Source: Glaciimonas soli
GTDB taxonomy: Bacteria > Pseudomonadota > Gammaproteobacteria > Burkholderiales > Burkholderiaceae_D
DNA length: 64,000 nt
NCBI RefSeq assembly: GCF_009497155.1
Contig: NZ_WINI01000008.1
Location: 124,001 to 188,000 of the forward strand
Direction of reading: 5' to 3'
The translations under genes and the position numbers were made by a program. Of the stretch, positions 30,806-39,814 are shown in pieces (positions within the stretch are counted from its first letter, which is position 1; the number at the start of each line of letters is the position of its first letter). The notes under the pieces were generated by a model. The model was not told the DNA's origin and ran no database searches. It saw nothing but the letters and a program-made list of their open reading frames with translations.

Positions 30806-30853
30806 CCACCATAATTAGTTGCGAATTACACCACAAAACACTATATATAGTTA
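30806..30853 (-). promoter_or_regulatory. paired NrdR boxes upstream of nrdA
   Basis: ACACTATATATAGTTA at 30838-30853 fits the NrdR box consensus (acaCwAtATaTwGtgt) at all but two positions. A weaker box, CCACCATAATTAGTTG, lies at 30806-30821, exactly 32 bp away, the usual three-turn spacing. On the minus strand TTGTGG followed by TAATTA between and over the boxes may be the promoter. The leader to the GTG is about 290 bases and includes four ACAAAT-type tandem units (30585-30608) and an imperfect 11-bp hairpin (about 30530-30554). Confidence 0.8.
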
Positions 30854-30966
30854 TTTCATCGGCGTTTTTACTAATTGTAGTGCCTAGATGCAGTAGATGC
30901 AATGCTTAAAACAGCGCATGCGTAAGAATCTTTTTTACTAATCAAAGTCAAAAAGCATTGACATAG

Positions 30967-31587
30967 CTAAGCCGACGGTGGGAACGCCAATGGCCGGTTA
31001 GTGGCCACTTGCAGGTCAGGCTGATAAGCCCGTTTAAATTTCGTCCAGTCAAAATGCGGTCCCGGATCGAACTTTCGGCCAGGTGCGATATGCTCATGAC
31101 CGAGTACCGCATTCAACGTTTGGGGATAACGTGCTTTCAACGCATGACTGAGGGCAACCAATGCCGCATATTGATCCTCTTCGAACGGCACCTCTCCGGT
31201 TCCTTCCATCTCTATCCCGACCGAAAACTCATTACATTTTTCGCGCCCATCAAATGTAGAGTTGCCTGCATGCCAAGCTCTATCCTCGGTCGACACAAAT
31301 TGAATGATGCTGCCATTTCGACGTATCAAAAAATGCGAAGATACTTTTAAATCTTCTAAATCTGTAAAGCTCGGATGCGCCTTAATATCGATCGCATTCA
31401 TGAACAATTTAATAATATGCGTCCCGGAAAAATCACCACTGGGCAAACTTATATAGTGAATCACCAACAAATCAACGCTATTTCCATTTCGGCCCCGATC
31501 GCAATTGGGTGATTGCAGGCGACTAATTTGGCCGGCGGCTTCTGTCAGCCAACCTTCTTGGTTAATCTCGACATTGGGTAATGACAT
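30967..31587 (-). CDS. ampD: N-acetylmuramyl-L-alanine amidase AmpD
   Basis: Cytoplasmic zinc amidase that removes the stem peptide from anhydromuropeptides during wall recycling; its loss typically induces AmpC in other bacteria. Zinc-ligand regions are visible in LLVIHYISLP and GHEHIAPGRKFDPGPHFDW. I use the ATG at 31587 (MSLPNVEINQEG), which has AAAGG about seven bases before it, giving 206 residues. It lies 30 bases after pilR, so the genes may share a transcript. Confidence 0.93.
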   Translation of the reverse strand: MSLPNVEINQEGWLTEAAGQISRLQSPNCDRGRNGNSVDLLVIHYISLPSGDFSGTHIIKLFMNAIDIKAHPSFTDLEDLKVSSHFLIRRNGSIIQFVSTEDRAWHAGNSTFDGREKCNEFSVGIEMEGTGEVPFEEDQYAALVALSHALKARYPQTLNAVLGHEHIAPGRKFDPGPHFDWTKFKRAYQPDLQVATNRPLAFPPSA

Positions 31588-31616
31588 GGGCAACCTTTTA
31601 AAATGCAAATATTCGC

Positions 31617-33236
31617 CTACTCATGGATCGCTAATCTCTGCATTCGATAACGTAACTGTCTGAAACTGATTCCCAGCAATTCAGCTGCCTTGGTACGATT
31701 AAATTGTGTTCGCCCTAACGCCAGACGAATAATATTACGCTCGATATCATCTAAATGCGTAGGCAATGATGGTGGCAGTACATCAGTCTCCGCGAACAAA
31801 CCTGTCTCGCCCTCACTCACCAGATTTTCTGCTACCGCCATGATCGTCGCAGCCATTGCAGTCGAATCTGTCATCCCAGCCAGTGGATTTTCTGAAATCA
31901 TTGTCGACGATGAGAATGGCGAAGATGTCAGTTGTCCGCTCGATACTGATGCGGTTGAAACGGGACTGGAGATAGAATCAACCGCCATGCCGGGCATCAA
32001 CATTCCCGACGCTTTCAATGCCAGATCAGGCACTTGAATCACGCCATCATTGGCAAAGGCCAAAGCACGCTCGAGAATATTCTCCAGTTCGCGCACATTT
32101 CCAGGGAAAGTATACGCTTGCAGCGCTTGTAATGCTGCCGGTGCCAACACCGTCTGAGGTAAGTCAGAAGCCGTCATGGCCGGCGCAAGACGCGCCAAAA
32201 TAGTCTCGGCCAACAAACCAATGTCAGCGATGCGTTCGCGCAATGGCGGCAAACGTAATTCGATCACATTGAGGCGATAAAACAAATCCTGGCGAAATTT
32301 TCCCGTTTCGACTCGCTCGGCTAAATTCTGGTGGGTTGCGCTGACCAGACGGACATCAACAGCTTCCTCAGTAGTAGCACCTACTTTACGTACGCGTCGC
32401 TCCTGAATCGCGCGTAATAATTTGACCTGCATGGCCAACGGCAGATCGGCCACTTCATCCAACAGCAAAGTTCCGCCATTTGCAGCTTGAAAAAATCCAT
32501 CTCTTTCTTCGGTCGCTCCGGTAAATGCGCCTTTGCGATAGCCAAAAAACTCAGCTTCCATCAACTGCTCGGGAATCGCACCACAATTGACAGCAATGAA
32601 AGGTTTATCAGCACGCGGGCTAAGCGCGTGCAAATCACGCGCCGCCAACTCCTTACCGCTACCAGATTCACCGCTAATAGCGACAGGAGCCATGCTACGC
32701 GCCAGTCGGGCAATTTGTACGCGTAAATCTTGCATCACTGGCGACATACCGATCAGGCGTAATGAAGAAATCGACGCTGCCGAAGTGTTTTTTGCATTCG
32801 CCCCAACAGGCGAGTTGAGACTAAGCGCCTTATGTGCGTCGAACGACGGTACGGCTACCACTTCCGGCTTGCCAATCCGCAGAGCCGATTGCACCATTAA
32901 ACGCAATTGATCCAGTGCGACCGGCTTCGATAAGTAATCAAAAGCACCTGCTTTAAGCGCCACGACGGCATTATCGGCACTACCAAATGCGGTGATCACC
33001 GCAATTGGCGTATTTTTACCGCTACCGGCCACTTCCCGCACCAGTTCGATACCGAGCCCATCCGGCAGACGCATATCGGTAAGCACCAAATCATAATCAC
33101 GCTGGGCTAACAATGCACGCGCAGAACTTAATGTTTCGGCGCTATCCACATCCAAACCCATTTTGATCAGTGCTATTTCCAGCAGTTCGCGTAAATCAGC
33201 TTCATCATCAACAACCAGAATGCGGGGCGAGGTCAT
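31617..33236 (-). CDS. pilR: NtrC-family response regulator (PilR-like)
   Basis: Sigma-54 activator. Receiver domain 1-120 with phospho-acceptor Asp54 in LTDMRLPDG, central AAA+ domain with GESGSGKE (Walker A) and the sigma-54 contact loop GAFTGA, and a C-terminal Fis-type helix-turn-helix (NRTKAAELLGISFRQLRYR). An unusual Ser/Thr-rich linker of about 80 residues separates AAA+ and Fis parts. It pairs with the kinase gene 77 bases upstream. PilR controls type IV pilin genes in Pseudomonas; here no pilin gene is in view, so the name rests on similarity and order. Confidence 0.85.
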   Translation of the reverse strand: MTSPRILVVDDEADLRELLEIALIKMGLDVDSAETLSSARALLAQRDYDLVLTDMRLPDGLGIELVREVAGSGKNTPIAVITAFGSADNAVVALKAGAFDYLSKPVALDQLRLMVQSALRIGKPEVVAVPSFDAHKALSLNSPVGANAKNTSAASISSLRLIGMSPVMQDLRVQIARLARSMAPVAISGESGSGKELAARDLHALSPRADKPFIAVNCGAIPEQLMEAEFFGYRKGAFTGATEERDGFFQAANGGTLLLDEVADLPLAMQVKLLRAIQERRVRKVGATTEEAVDVRLVSATHQNLAERVETGKFRQDLFYRLNVIELRLPPLRERIADIGLLAETILARLAPAMTASDLPQTVLAPAALQALQAYTFPGNVRELENILERALAFANDGVIQVPDLALKASGMLMPGMAVDSISSPVSTASVSSGQLTSSPFSSSTMISENPLAGMTDSTAMAATIMAVAENLVSEGETGLFAETDVLPPSLPTHLDDIERNIIRLALGRTQFNRTKAAELLGISFRQLRYRMQRLAIHE

Positions 33237-33313
33237 GGTAACAATCTTTTCTATTATTATAGTTACTTACTTCTCACGCTTGCAGACGTGAAAAGTGGCA
33301 AATTTACAGACAT

Positions 33314-35170
33314 TTAGAGCGGGGCATTTGCAGCAAATGTGATCACAAAACGACCACTAAAAGGCTCGCTGTTTTGCTCCAATTGCTCTTTTATTTTTAT
33401 TTCTTGTGCTTTGGATTCTACTGTCTTTGCTACTTTTGCTTCCATCACTTCCTGGCGATATTCATAATCGAGCATCGCACCGTTATTCAAGCACAATTCG
33501 CGCGCCAAAAATAGCCCTAAACCGGTCCCTTTATTAGAAGTAGTGTAAAAAGGCTCAAATAAATGCGCGCGCACTTCCGGTGTGATCGGCTCGCCGTCAT
33601 CCTGGACGTGCAATTCTAAATGATGGGCGGCGTTGGAGATCACTTGCAACCGAATACTACCAGCGCGCCCACTCGCATAACGTATCGCATTGGACAATAA
33701 ATTGACTATCACCTCGCGCAAATGCATGGAATCAAACCACACACGATACTGATCGCTCGCAGCCATCTTCACTTGCACCATCTCAGCTTCCAGCGTATGC
33801 ATCTTCTGAAACTCGTCCACAATATCAATCACCAGTGGCGATAACAATATTGGTGCAGTTTGGCGCTGCGCTTTGCGTGACAGTTTAAGGATATCTTCGA
33901 TCATACGATCCAAGCGTGCCACATTGTCATTGATTATCTTCAGCATGCGTATTTGAGATGCAGTGCTGGCACTGACAGCTTGCTCACCAATTTTCTCGTT
34001 GAATCCCTCACCAAGCAGTGAAGCCGCATAAGAAATCGCTGCCAATGGATTGCGCACTTCATGCGCGACACTAGCCGTCAAACGTCCCATCGCCGCCAAC
34101 TTAAGCTGCTGCGCCTGATTCTCAATTTCACTGACATCTTGAAAAAAAATCACCGCCCTGTACTCATCCAGCTCACGGGTATTCACTGACACAAAACGCA
34201 CTTTTAAATGCACGCTCATTGCGCCATTCCATTCTGCGCTGGCACTTTCTGCGCTACGCTCATCACCATGCCTTAACGTGACAAAAATAGGTGCGTCAGC
34301 CGTGCTTCTAAATCCACTGCTGCTCCAGGCAGAAAAAATTTCTGCAATCGGCATCAACGTTGGAAAATCGGCTAATTTTTGGGGGAACTGTTGTGACAAA
34401 TTACGGGATACGGCCTGGTGTGAATTTTCATCTGGAATTGTCAATCCCAACAAGCGCTCAGCAACCGGATTTGCCATCAAAATACTGCCATCACGCCCTA
34501 CAACCAACAAGCCATCCCCCATGTCGGCAATCGCCATCCGGTTAATCGCCAGTTGCACGCGCAAAGCCTTACTATGCTGCTTAGCCAGCGCTTCTTGTTT
34601 CATCGATTTATTGGCCAGACGATTAATCACAAACACGGCAAAAAAGAAGGCGGCACCGGATAGTCCCGCTTGCACAGTGGAAGCCGCCGCCTCATCTTGC
34701 AAAACTTGATAAACACTTTGGCCCAATAAGACCAACGTCGTCACCGCCACAAAAAACAAGGCCCACGACAGTGGTGCCAGAATCGCTCCGCCCGCCAATG
34801 GCAATAAATAAAGCATGCCAAAACCGACTTTGGCACCGCCGGTTCCAAGATACAAGATGGAAATCGCGATGATATCAATCACAATTTGTACCACAATCTG
34901 CAACTGATAATGGCGGCGATAATACGTAGTCAATAATATGAATATCACTGCCAGTACCAGATAAGCGCTGCAGGTCAGCTGATAACTTAAAAACCCCTCG
35001 GACCAGCTGTCCTTCGGATCATGCATATTCAGGTACACCAGCAACGCCAACGCCAACGCCACCACGATCCGCGTGGCGTTAAAAATTTGCAAGGTGCGCC
35101 AGAAAGTATCGGGCTTATCACCATCAGACAAAATCGTAGCGGCAGGCAATGTTTGCAGGCCTGTTGGCAT
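33314..35170 (-). CDS. pilS: Membrane sensor histidine kinase (PilS-like)
   Basis: About six N-terminal transmembrane helices (roughly 30-190), a PAS domain (about 205-330), the phospho-accepting helix with ASVAHEVRNPLAA (His370), and a HATPase domain with NLLSNAIRYASG and GTGLGLFLARELC. The ATG at 35170 (MPTGLQ) has GGAAAAG in front and gives 618 residues; the longer frame is unsupported. The layout matches PilS, which senses pilin levels in the membrane in Pseudomonas. Confidence 0.85.
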   Translation of the reverse strand: MPTGLQTLPAATILSDGDKPDTFWRTLQIFNATRIVVALALALLVYLNMHDPKDSWSEGFLSYQLTCSAYLVLAVIFILLTTYYRRHYQLQIVVQIVIDIIAISILYLGTGGAKVGFGMLYLLPLAGGAILAPLSWALFFVAVTTLVLLGQSVYQVLQDEAAASTVQAGLSGAAFFFAVFVINRLANKSMKQEALAKQHSKALRVQLAINRMAIADMGDGLLVVGRDGSILMANPVAERLLGLTIPDENSHQAVSRNLSQQFPQKLADFPTLMPIAEIFSAWSSSGFRSTADAPIFVTLRHGDERSAESASAEWNGAMSVHLKVRFVSVNTRELDEYRAVIFFQDVSEIENQAQQLKLAAMGRLTASVAHEVRNPLAAISYAASLLGEGFNEKIGEQAVSASTASQIRMLKIINDNVARLDRMIEDILKLSRKAQRQTAPILLSPLVIDIVDEFQKMHTLEAEMVQVKMAASDQYRVWFDSMHLREVIVNLLSNAIRYASGRAGSIRLQVISNAAHHLELHVQDDGEPITPEVRAHLFEPFYTTSNKGTGLGLFLARELCLNNGAMLDYEYRQEVMEAKVAKTVESKAQEIKIKEQLEQNSEPFSGRFVITFAANAPL

Positions 35171-35269
35171 AGTGCTTTTCCAGAATAGTAGATTTATGTA
35201 GATAGCCCCCTCATCCATAGCGAATGAGGGGGCTGATTACGTAAGTTTCGGACCAATTAGTGCGAGATA

Positions 35270-35602
35270 TCAAGGTGCGCGAGTACGCTCCGCCACCTGT
35301 AAACGTCGATGTTCTTCGCTGCAAAAAATCGCTCCCGAATGATCAGTGACGGCTTCCGATGCTGGGAAATGCAGTCCGCAATGGGCGCACGCGACCATCG
35401 TTTCGACTTGCGGCGACGCTCCGCCGACGGACGCTTGGCCTGTTGCACCGCTGCTGTTAGCTGCCGCTGCAGCCTCAGCATTGCGGCGATATTGCTCGGC
35501 TGCTTGCGTAGCTTGCCTGGCTCTCTCAACCAAATTTTTCTTCAAGCGCTGAAACCACACCAATACGGCCAACACAATAATCAGTAAAATAACAAATTTC
35601 AT
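35270..35602 (-). CDS. PP0621-family small membrane-anchored protein
   Basis: 110 residues: an N-terminal membrane helix (MKFVILLIIVLAVLVWF), a charged and Ala-rich linker, and a C-terminal zinc-ribbon-like part with CAHCGLHFP and FCSEEHRR. This is the PP0621 type, of unknown function. The start ATG overlaps the stop of the CcsA-like gene (ATGA at 35599-35602), so translation is probably coupled. About 100 bases separate it from pilS. Confidence 0.8.
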   Translation of the reverse strand: MKFVILLIIVLAVLVWFQRLKKNLVERARQATQAAEQYRRNAEAAAAANSSGATGQASVGGASPQVETMVACAHCGLHFPASEAVTDHSGAIFCSEEHRRLQVAERTRAP

Positions 35603-36426
35603 GCAATCACCCGATGTAATATAACTTCCAGCACAAAACGACTGCCGACATAAGCCAGTAGCAAAACAGCAAATCCAATCAACGTAAAGCTCAGCGCGGT
35701 GCGACCACGCCAGCCTTGCCATTTACGTCCGGCTAGCAACAAACCAAACAAAGCCCATGAAAGCATGGTGAAAATGGTTTTGTGATCCCATTTAAATGCT
35801 TTACCAAATAACTCTTCCGAAAACACCACGCCGGATAATACCGTCAAAGTTAGCAAAAAAAAGCCAAAAGCGATCAAGCGGAATAATAATTTTTCCATCG
35901 TCAATAACGCCGGCAAACGATTCAAGGTCGCCGCAAGCCAACTTGCCTTTGCCCCTTGATTATGTTGCCGGGAATACGATTTTCCGTGCAAGTGCGACTC
36001 CTGCAGCACCATCAACACCGCGTGAAACGCCGCAATCGTCAGCGTGCTATAAGCCAAAATGGAAATGACGATATGCCAGAGAAACACCGGCGACTTGCCG
36101 TCCAGAGGCACCATATTACCGGGGAAAAGCAATGGCAGAATCACCGTCACGGCAGCTATCGGCAACACCAACACCCGCAAACCGTCGAGCGTGTAATTGC
36201 GATTTTCTAACCAATATGCGGCTACAGATACCCACAAGGTCGCTGACAACATCATCGAAAACCCGACCCGCAACTCTCCAGGCCCGATGACATCGGCCCA
36301 CAAGCTGCCGCCATGCAGCAACCATGCGATAGCAACAACGACGGCAATGGTCTTGCGATTATTCGCTGGTAAAAAAACACAGCCTAGATATAACAACGCA
36401 GCCAGAATGAAGAAATAAGTTTGCAT
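35599..36426 (-). CDS. CcsA/HemX-like cytochrome c assembly membrane protein (YpjD type)
   Basis: 275 residues with about eight transmembrane helices. Belongs to the CcmC/CcsA/HemX superfamily, which handle haem for cytochrome c maturation; the YpjD subgroup seen next to ffh in many proteobacteria has no proven role. Conserved features are VFLWHIVISILAYSTLTIAAFHAVLM and KWDHKTIFTMLSW (pieces), each with a membrane His. It overlaps the PP0621 gene by four bases. Confidence 0.8.
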   Translation of the reverse strand: MQTYFFILAALLYLGCVFLPANNRKTIAVVVAIAWLLHGGSLWADVIGPGELRVGFSMMLSATLWVSVAAYWLENRNYTLDGLRVLVLPIAAVTVILPLLFPGNMVPLDGKSPVFLWHIVISILAYSTLTIAAFHAVLMVLQESHLHGKSYSRQHNQGAKASWLAATLNRLPALLTMEKLLFRLIAFGFFLLTLTVLSGVVFSEELFGKAFKWDHKTIFTMLSWALFGLLLAGRKWQGWRGRTALSFTLIGFAVLLLAYVGSRFVLEVILHRVIA

Positions 36427-36530
36427 CGGCTAAGTTTACAACATGTGCGCGCTTCCGCTGTAAAAAAAGTAGGTGCACGGCAAGCCATACACAATGCCTC
36501 GCCATCAGGGTGGTCCATCGCCGAAATCAC

Positions 36531-36606
36531 GAAATCCGCCCTCCTCGCGGAAACGGCGATCCAAGTTAGGAACGCAACATGGCTTCCCGTGTTTGCGGGA
36601 ACGACG
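36531..36606. repeat. palindromic REP-like repeat, copy 2
   Basis: CGCCCTCCTCGCGGAAACGG, then GATCCAAGTTAGG and a right arm ending TTTGCGGGAACGACG. Same architecture as 2801-2870 and 63931-64000, but more diverged. It lies in the divergent gap between the CcsA-like gene and ffh. Confidence 0.7.
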
Positions 36607-36743
36607 AATTGCGTTTAATTAACGTATTCGGCGGCCCGGAGAGCATCGCTGCTCTGTCATTGCGCGGTATCGGGTAAAATAGAGGGTTCTGCTGTTACGC
36701 ATTTTGCACTTATTTAGCATCTACCCTGAAGATAAGATTACCT

Positions 36744-38108
36744 ATGCTCGACAATCTCACCCAACGCCTCGCTAAAGTCGTTAAAACCATGCGCGGCGAA
36801 GCGCGTTTGACTGAAGCCAATACCGCTGAAATGCTGCGCGAAGTGCGCTTGGCACTGTTAGAAGCCGACGTCGCTCTGCCCGCTGTGCGTGAATTTATCG
36901 CCAACGTCAAACAAAAAGCCCTGGGCGAAGAGGTGATTGCTTCGTTGACACCTGGTCAAGCTTTGGTCGGCGTAGTTCAGCGCGAATTAGCCTCATTAAT
37001 GGGCGCCGATCTTGGGCCGGAGGCATCGCAGTTAAGTTTTGCTCAGCAACCGCCCGCGATTATTTTGATGGCTGGCTTGCAAGGTGCAGGTAAAACCACC
37101 ACAGTCGGAAAATTAGCAAAATATCTACGCGAACAAAAAAAGAAAAAGGTACTCACTGTTTCTGCGGACGTCTATCGCCCGGCTGCGATTGCGCAATTGA
37201 AGAGCGTTACCGAGCAAGTCGGCGCTGATTTTTTCCCAAGTTTGGCTACTGATAAGCCAGTTGATATCGCTTTAGCCGCACTCGATTATGCCAAACGCCA
37301 CTTCCACGATGTACTGATTATCGACACCGCGGGCCGTCTTGGTATCGACGAAGCGATGATGCAGGAAATCAGCGCCGTACATGCTGCCGTCAAACCGATT
37401 GAAACCTTGTTTGTCGTCGATGCCATGCTGGGGCAGGATGCGATTAACACCGCCAAAGCCTTTAGTGATGCACTGCCATTAACAGGTATTGTGCTGACTA
37501 AACTGGACGGCGATGCCCGCGGCGGTGCGGCTTTGTCTGTTCGCCACATCACAGGCAAACCCATTAAGTTTGCCGGTGTTGCCGAAAAACTCGATGGTCT
37601 GGAAGCGTTTGATGCCACCCGCATGGCCAGCCGCATCCTTGGTATGGGCGATATTCTGGCATTGGTGGAAGAAGCAAAAAAAGGCGTTGACGTTGCTGCC
37701 GCCAAAAATCTGGCAGATAAAATCAAAGTTGGCGGAAAATTTGATTTAAACGACTTTAAAGCGCAACTTGGTCAAATGAAAAAAATGGGCGGTATGTCGG
37801 GCCTGATGGACAAGTTGCCGGCACAATTTCAACAAGCTGCTGGCGGTGCCAACATGGATCAAGCGGAAAAATCAGTACGTCGAATGGAAGGCATGATCAA
37901 TTCCATGACAGCGCAAGAGCGGGCAAAACCAGAGTTGATCAAAGCCTCGCGCAAACGCCGCATCGCTACTGGTGCCGGAGTGCAGGTGCAAGAAGTGAAT
38001 CGCATGTTGTCGCAATTTGATCAAATGCAAAGCATGATGAAAAAACTCAAAGGCGGCGGCATGATGAAGATGATGCGCAGTATGAAAGGCATGATGCCGG
38101 GGATGTAA
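36744..38108 (+). CDS. ffh: Signal recognition particle protein Ffh
   Basis: GTPase that with 4.5S RNA targets nascent membrane proteins to FtsY and the translocon. N domain (1-90), G domain with GLQGAGKTT from residue 111, DTAGRLGID and TKLDGDARGG, and a methionine-rich M domain ending MMKMMRSMKGMMPGM. 454 residues, full length. The 4.5S RNA gene is not found in this window. Confidence 0.98.
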   Translation: MLDNLTQRLAKVVKTMRGEARLTEANTAEMLREVRLALLEADVALPAVREFIANVKQKALGEEVIASLTPGQALVGVVQRELASLMGADLGPEASQLSFAQQPPAIILMAGLQGAGKTTTVGKLAKYLREQKKKKVLTVSADVYRPAAIAQLKSVTEQVGADFFPSLATDKPVDIALAALDYAKRHFHDVLIIDTAGRLGIDEAMMQEISAVHAAVKPIETLFVVDAMLGQDAINTAKAFSDALPLTGIVLTKLDGDARGGAALSVRHITGKPIKFAGVAEKLDGLEAFDATRMASRILGMGDILALVEEAKKGVDVAAAKNLADKIKVGGKFDLNDFKAQLGQMKKMGGMSGLMDKLPAQFQQAAGGANMDQAEKSVRRMEGMINSMTAQERAKPELIKASRKRRIATGAGVQVQEVNRMLSQFDQMQSMMKKLKGGGMMKMMRSMKGMMPGM

Positions 38109-38126
38109 ACGATTTATGCAATTTCA

Positions 38127-38156
38127 GCATTGAGTGCGATTTGCCGCACTCAATGC
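38127..38156 (+). terminator. hairpin after ffh
   Basis: Perfect 12-bp stem: GCATTGAGTGCG (38127-38138) and its complement at 38145-38156, 6-base loop. There is no T-run, so it may terminate with Rho or protect the 3' end. CACTCAATGC of the right arm is repeated directly afterwards. The rest of the gap up to 38458 shows nothing further that I recognise. Confidence 0.55.
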
Positions 38157-38458
38157 CACTCAATGCATTAAACACTTGATTTAGTTGGCTTTTTATCAGT
38201 ACCCGCATTACATCTCCCTCCTCTGCTGCAAATCCCAATATGGCTAATTTATTAATGAAATTGCCGCCCACATCCCCTCTCTAGCGCAGCATATTTTTGT
38301 TAGCGCGATGCTCTATGGGTGTCTTCCGTAAGAAATCCGCTAAAAACACACAAAAAACACTTGCGCCTCTGGGAAAACCCCACCACTATGAGCGGTGCGT
38401 AATTGACGCATCTCTTCACACCTTTATTCATCATATTTTTCGTTCAGGAGGCTCAAAG

Positions 38459-38833
38459 ATGGCCACAGCAGCAAAAAAACCAGCGGCAAAGAAAGCAGCC
38501 GCACCAGCAAAGACTCCAACTAAATCTGCACCAAAAGCAGCACCTAAAAAAATAACTGCAACTGGCGTTGTAGCACGTAAGCCAAACGCAGCATTCATGA
38601 AAGAAATGAAGCCATCAGCTACTCTGGCTGCTGTAGTTGGCGCTGCACCATTGCCACGCACTGAAGTGACTAAAAAAGTGTGGGAATACATCAAAAAGCA
38701 TGATCTGCAAAATCCAGCAAACAAACGTAACATCCTTGCGGATGAAAAGCTGAAAGCTGTGTTCGACGGCAAAAAAGAAGTAACCATGTTCGAAATGACT
38801 AAACTCATTTCTGCACATCTGAGCAACGTTTAA
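38459..38833 (+). CDS. SWIB/MDM2-domain protein with H1-like tail
   Basis: 124 residues. Residues 1-45 are an Ala/Lys/Pro-rich tail like that of the H1-like protein at 24746 (first 12 residues identical), followed by a SWIB domain (about 50-124: LPRTEVTKKVWEYIKKHDL, NKRNILADEKLKAVF). SWIB domains occur in eukaryotic chromatin factors and in chlamydial and some proteobacterial proteins; a nucleoid role is inferred. AGGAGG precedes the ATG at 38459, and the longer frame is unlikely. Ends in a strong terminator. Confidence 0.88.
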   Translation: MATAAKKPAAKKAAAPAKTPTKSAPKAAPKKITATGVVARKPNAAFMKEMKPSATLAAVVGAAPLPRTEVTKKVWEYIKKHDLQNPANKRNILADEKLKAVFDGKKEVTMFEMTKLISAHLSNV

Positions 38834-38904
38834 TCTAGCAACTTAGCTAGCAATTGCACGATAAATTGCAAGATTAGATAGGCCTAGCTTGGCCTAAAGG
38901 CCAA

Positions 38905-38937
38905 ACAAAAACGCCCGCATCGCGCGGGCGTTTTTGT
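38905..38937 (+). terminator. terminator of the SWIB gene
   Basis: Perfect 14-bp stem, ACAAAAACGCCCGC (38905-38918) and GCGGGCGTTTTTGT (38924-38937), with a 5-base loop and T-rich right arm. Confidence 0.9.
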
Positions 38938-38953
38938 AGGTGCGATTATCGAC

Positions 38954-39040
38954 AGGACTTACCCAAACCTGATCCGGCAACGCGTGCCGTACGCAGACAG
39001 TACAACTACAACGCCGCTAGGGCGATTTTGCGTAAATTCT
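38954..39040. repeat. GGACTTACGCA element, copy B (87 bp)
   Basis: Ends AGGACTTACCCAAA (38954-38967) and TTTTGCGTAAATTCT (39026-39040). The interior shares CCGGCAACG, CGTACGCAG and AACGCCGCTAGGGC segments with copy C. Its right end is only four bases from the stop of the lytic transglycosylase gene. Confidence 0.75.
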
Positions 39041-39044
39041 AAGA

Positions 39045-39683
39045 CTAGCGCGAAGAAGAAGTGCGTATCACTCCCCCATCAGTAAACTCCCACCGCTTCC
39101 ATGCGGCCAACACCGCATTCGGATATTCAGGGCGCCCGCGACTGCCGTTATAACGGCCGAGCGCAAGATACAAATTACCTTTTTCCATATCCACATACAT
39201 GCGCAAAATCGAGCAGCCATAGCGCAAATTGGTTTGCATGTTAAAAAGTTTGCTGCGATCGGCATCGCCAATCACGTGCGTCCAAAAAGGCATCACTTGC
39301 ATATAACCCTGGGCGCTGACATTGGACATCGCGTATTTGCGAAAAGCTGACTCGACTTGAATCAAGCCCAGCACCATTGCCGGATCCAGACCAGCGCGCT
39401 TTGCTTCATACCAGGTGGTTTCAAGGAATTCAATGCGCATTTGCGAATTCGGCAATTTCTTTTTCAAACGTTCCGACATCTCGCCCAACCAATTAAGATA
39501 GGCAATGCGCTGATCCATATCTGCAAATTGTGGCTTGGGTGGGCTGTCGTCATTAATTGCGCGTGACAGCGCCAAACGCACCGAATCGGCCATTGCTTCT
39601 TCTTTTTGATTACCAGCCTGAGCAAGACTGGTGACAAAAAGGAAAGTAAGAACTATAAAGACAGAAGGACGGCGAAACAGCAA
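39045..39683 (-). CDS. Lytic transglycosylase (SLT domain)
   Basis: Cuts the glycan strands of murein, releasing anhydromuropeptides (later processed by AmpD). Signal peptide 1-23, then a helical region and the SLT catalytic domain (about 85-200) with the catalytic Glu111 in QVESAFRKYA, AQGYMQVMPFW and ALGRYNGS. 212 residues, a small family member. The start is TTG at 39683 with GGGGAG six bases upstream. Confidence 0.88.
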   Translation of the reverse strand: MLFRRPSVFIVLTFLFVTSLAQAGNQKEEAMADSVRLALSRAINDDSPPKPQFADMDQRIAYLNWLGEMSERLKKKLPNSQMRIEFLETTWYEAKRAGLDPAMVLGLIQVESAFRKYAMSNVSAQGYMQVMPFWTHVIGDADRSKLFNMQTNLRYGCSILRMYVDMEKGNLYLALGRYNGSRGRPEYPNAVLAAWKRWEFTDGGVIRTSSSR

Positions 39684-39739
39684 TGCAAACTCCCCGGGAA
39701 CAAATAAGATTTTTTTTATTTTAGTTTCCGAAGAGTATC

Positions 39740-39771
39740 AAAAAATGCGCAGTATTTGCGCATTCTTTTTT
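39740..39771 (-). terminator. terminator of proS
   Basis: ATGCGCA (39745-39751) and TGCGCAT (39757-39763) form a 7-bp stem followed on the minus strand by TTTTTTGA. A T-run on the plus side makes it potentially bidirectional. Confidence 0.75.
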
Positions 39772-39814
39772 GCCTTTTAAGGTTTTCGGATAGAAAGCAA
39801 CGAAACTGGACTGG

